A DNA stretch of 55,837 nucleotides from an uncultured Pseudomonadota bacterium (GTDB lineage: Bacteria > Pseudomonadota > Alphaproteobacteria > RF32 > CAG-239). Both the position numbers and the translations under genes were made by a program. The notes beneath the pieces are model-generated. The model searched no databases. It was given only the letters and a program-made list of their open reading frames with translations, and had not been told where the DNA came from. Positions 53,527 through 55,837 of the stretch are shown in pieces. The stretch spans positions 1 to 55,837 of the forward strand of contig CADAJN010000012.1 of NCBI GenBank assembly GCA_902788365.1, in the 5' to 3' direction. Each line of letters begins with the position of its first letter. The first letter of the stretch is position 1.

Positions 53527-55737
53527 ATGGCATTAAAAGATCGTGGTGAAGAATGGAAAGAATATGACGACGCTGTCCGCTGGATGATGATAGCGTTTTT
53601 GATTTGTTTGGGTCTGACGGTGGTTATGTTTATTTTTGCTCTGCCGTTGTCATATTTGGTGGGGCACGGCGTTTCTAAAGGCACTACCGAGGTGGTCAAT
53701 AAGTTTTTGTATTTGATAGCCACTAATCCGTCACATTTGTTTAATATGTATGGCAAATGGTTTATGCAGGTTTATCATCATCAAGGTTCGTTTTCACTGA
53801 GTTTGTGGATTCCGCTGATACCGTTTTTGATTATTCCGGTCGGGTTGATTTTTGCCGGCATGATCAGTCCGTATCGTTTTCAGACCAATATTCACGGTTC
53901 GGCACGCGTGGCCAATTTGCGCGATATTAAATCTATGCCGCTGTTGGGATTTGACGGCTTTTGCCAAGTGGTCGGTAAGTTTAACGGCCAATTTTTGCTG
54001 CTGAAAGAAACGCTGGCGACACTGTGCTGTGCCCCGCCGGGAACCGGTAAAACCGTGGGTGTGGTGATGCCGACGATTTTCCATTCCGAAGGTTTAAGCC
54101 TTGTGATTAACGACCCGAAACCGGAATTGTGTTATAAAACTTCGGGTGCGCGTGCAAAGGTGGGACCGGTGTTTATCATTAACTGGGGTGCCGAAGATAA
54201 TCCGAGTGAAGGTATTTACTATCCGAGTTGGAATCCGTTGTCGCCGAATTGTATTCCGGAACAAGGGCCGGACCGCGATATGTATGTTGACTCTATGTGC
54301 AATATTTTGGTGGAGGACCCGAAAGGCGGTGCCGATCCGCACTGGTCGCAAACCGGTCGTGCCGCTTTAACCGGCTTTATTCAATTTGTGGTTTCTAAAT
54401 GTGACCGTGCCCGTGCTAATGACTATTTTATCGGACGCATTTATGAAGGCAAGCTTGATGAAAAAGACAAAGAAGTGCTTGAAGGTTACTATATGGGTAT
54501 GCGTGACCCGAATGCACCGCGCGCCATTCAAAACCTGAAAAACGGCACACTGACCATGGAAAATTATTTGCCGATCGGCACATGGAATTTGTTGCCGCCG
54601 CGTTGGATGGGACGTGAAGCATCTATTGCCATGATTATGGAATGGATTACCGAGGCACAAATTAACGCCGCGCAAGAAATTCAACGCCGTATGGACGAAG
54701 GTGACCAAATGGCGGCAATGGCTGACCCGACGCATGATATGCTGGAAGAAGCCATTAAAGAAGCACGCAACTTCGGCTATGCCCAGCGCGCCATTACCGA
54801 ACTGAGCCAACTGAGTAATACGCCGGATAAAGAGCGCGGTTCTATTTTATCTACCGCATTTGCCGGCATTAACGTATTTAAAAACCAAGCTGTGAAAGCC
54901 AGAACCAGTTTTTCGGATATTCAGTTTAAAGATTTGCGTGGCATGAAAGATCCGGTAACCGGCGAGTGGAAACCGATTTCGGTGTATTTGTCGGTGAACC
55001 AAGTTGATGCGCGCGCTTTGGGCGTGATTAGCTCTACCTTTATTGAGTTGATGAGCTCGTATTTGATTTCTAACCCGCCGGGACACGTTAACCGCACCGA
55101 TGGTAAAATGGGGCCGTTCCCTGCTTTATTTGTGCTTGACGAGTTTCCGCAAATGCCGAAGATGAAAGCCATTATTGACGGTCCGGCCGTCGGTCGTGGC
55201 CAAAAAGTGTCATATTTGCTGATTGGACAAGATTTAGGCCAAATTTCCGGCAAATACGGTAAAGACGATTTGGAAACCGTGATTTCTACCACGGCGTGCA
55301 AAGTCATTTTGTCGCAAAACAATGAGGTAACGGCGCAGCGCTTTTCAAAGATGATTGGCAACAAAACCATGCGCGTTTCGTCGTTCTCCAGAACTGAGGG
55401 CAGCTTGGGTAAAGACTTTAACCCGCTAGCGAAAAACGTGAACTATCAATTACAAGCCGTGCCGGTGATTAGCTCTACTCAACTTTTGAGTTTACCGATG
55501 TTAAAGCAAGTGGTGCTGATGCAAAGCCATATTGACCGACCGATTATTGCCGATTCGCCGCGTTGGTATTTGGATAAGAACATGACTAAATTGGCCAAAT
55601 TGCCACCGTGTCCGAATGTGCCGGATTGGATTGTGGCGCAGCGTGAGGACATTAACGACGATATGTTGGCTAAGCTCGGTATAGAATATGATCCGAATGC
55701 GGAAGAAGAAGGTGGCTTTGAAGTTGATGAGGCATAA
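53527..55737 (+). CDS. virD4: Type IV secretion coupling protein VirD4/TraG
   Basis: A 736-residue hexameric-type ATPase that brings substrates to a type IV secretion channel. Two N-terminal membrane regions (about 20-48 and 92-113) are followed by the ATPase domain: Walker A APPGTGKT (about 169-176), Walker B ALFVLDEFPQM (about 532-542) and the conserved NDPKPELC and QDLGQISG segments. The all-alpha segment lies between (about 285-430). An acidic C terminus (EEEGGFEVDEA) may bind substrates. No other vir genes are in the window. The gene is last in the four-gene operon; hairpin H6 follows its stop. Confidence 0.93.
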   Translation: MALKDRGEEWKEYDDAVRWMMIAFLICLGLTVVMFIFALPLSYLVGHGVSKGTTEVVNKFLYLIATNPSHLFNMYGKWFMQVYHHQGSFSLSLWIPLIPFLIIPVGLIFAGMISPYRFQTNIHGSARVANLRDIKSMPLLGFDGFCQVVGKFNGQFLLLKETLATLCCAPPGTGKTVGVVMPTIFHSEGLSLVINDPKPELCYKTSGARAKVGPVFIINWGAEDNPSEGIYYPSWNPLSPNCIPEQGPDRDMYVDSMCNILVEDPKGGADPHWSQTGRAALTGFIQFVVSKCDRARANDYFIGRIYEGKLDEKDKEVLEGYYMGMRDPNAPRAIQNLKNGTLTMENYLPIGTWNLLPPRWMGREASIAMIMEWITEAQINAAQEIQRRMDEGDQMAAMADPTHDMLEEAIKEARNFGYAQRAITELSQLSNTPDKERGSILSTAFAGINVFKNQAVKARTSFSDIQFKDLRGMKDPVTGEWKPISVYLSVNQVDARALGVISSTFIELMSSYLISNPPGHVNRTDGKMGPFPALFVLDEFPQMPKMKAIIDGPAVGRGQKVSYLLIGQDLGQISGKYGKDDLETVISTTACKVILSQNNEVTAQRFSKMIGNKTMRVSSFSRTEGSLGKDFNPLAKNVNYQLQAVPVISSTQLLSLPMLKQVVLMQSHIDRPIIADSPRWYLDKNMTKLAKLPPCPNVPDWIVAQREDINDDMLAKLGIEYDPNAEEEGGFEVDEA

Positions 55738-55837
55738 AAAAACCTCGTCTAGCTGGTATCTACTTGAAAGTCCTTTGGCTTATGTACCTTTTTTGTACAC
55801 GTCGCCAAAGGACTTTCTTCGTATCTACACACGCTAG
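55736..55837 (+). repeat. Hairpin repeat H6 (after the coupling protein gene)
   Basis: The outer end AAAAAACCTCG begins at the stop codon; the inner stem GAAAGTCCTTTGGC (55766-55779) pairs perfectly with 55804-55817; the apex is TTATGTACC...GTACACGTC. The right outer arm is cut by the end of the window. Confidence 0.8.

Overview
The window looks like a chromosome segment of a low-GC, probably host-associated alphaproteobacterium. The grounds are the clustered mnmE, mnmG, rsmG, parA and parB genes, a lexA gene preceded by the alphaproteobacterial SOS box GTTC-N7-GTTC, a DUF465 protein ending in a typical PxIIA, DUF3489 and DUF2924 genes with a serine recombinase, and a VirD4-type coupling protein. 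The exact taxon is inference and cannot be fixed from the sequence alone.

Region 1 (1 to about 11.3 kb) is an accessory element whose left part lies outside the window. A DUF3489 gene stands at the left. At the right end an operon of a 50-codon ORF, DUF2924 and a serine recombinase faces inward, close to tRNA-Glu. Between them is an array of small unknown genes on the minus strand, separated by near-identical intergenic modules, followed by a ParB-domain DNA methyltransferase, a SAM synthetase, phage-type small genes and a sigma-like factor. Eight copies of an upstream element, TGGAY followed at fixed spacing by TCCAAGCATT, precede genes on both strands. This array with its own sigma-like factor is the best candidate for an undescribed regulatory system.

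Region 2 (11.6 to 33.2 kb) holds tRNA-Glu, a Cache-HAMP-SpoIIE phosphatase, a NADAR protein, a BOF-fold periplasmic protein, a flavoprotein, a 2339-residue autotransporter with ankyrin-like repeats at its N terminus, SecA, a parvulin, two Skp-like proteins without signal peptides, two pilin-like proteins and LexA. Most of it reads on the minus strand and concerns protein export and the envelope.

Region 3 (33.9 to 46.9 kb) reads rightward: mnmE, mnmG, a PHP phosphatase, rsmG, parA, parB, an FTR-like protein, dnaE and two membrane proteins. A perfect 16-bp parS lies inside mnmG, within a stretch that looks inserted. Gene direction and G/C bias both change near 33 to 37 kb, which suggests that the replication origin is close, possibly in the AT-rich tandem-repeat region upstream of mnmG.

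Region 4 (47.0 to 55.8 kb) has pfkA, a DUF465 gene, rpsU, and a four-gene operon that ends in a VirD4/TraG coupling protein preceded by three proteins of unknown function, two of them membrane anchored. Gaps between chromosomal genes are filled by two dispersed repeat families. One has the core GTCATGCAGAGGAGCC. The other is a long hairpin with a conserved apex and a stem that covaries between copies, often placed directly after stop codons.
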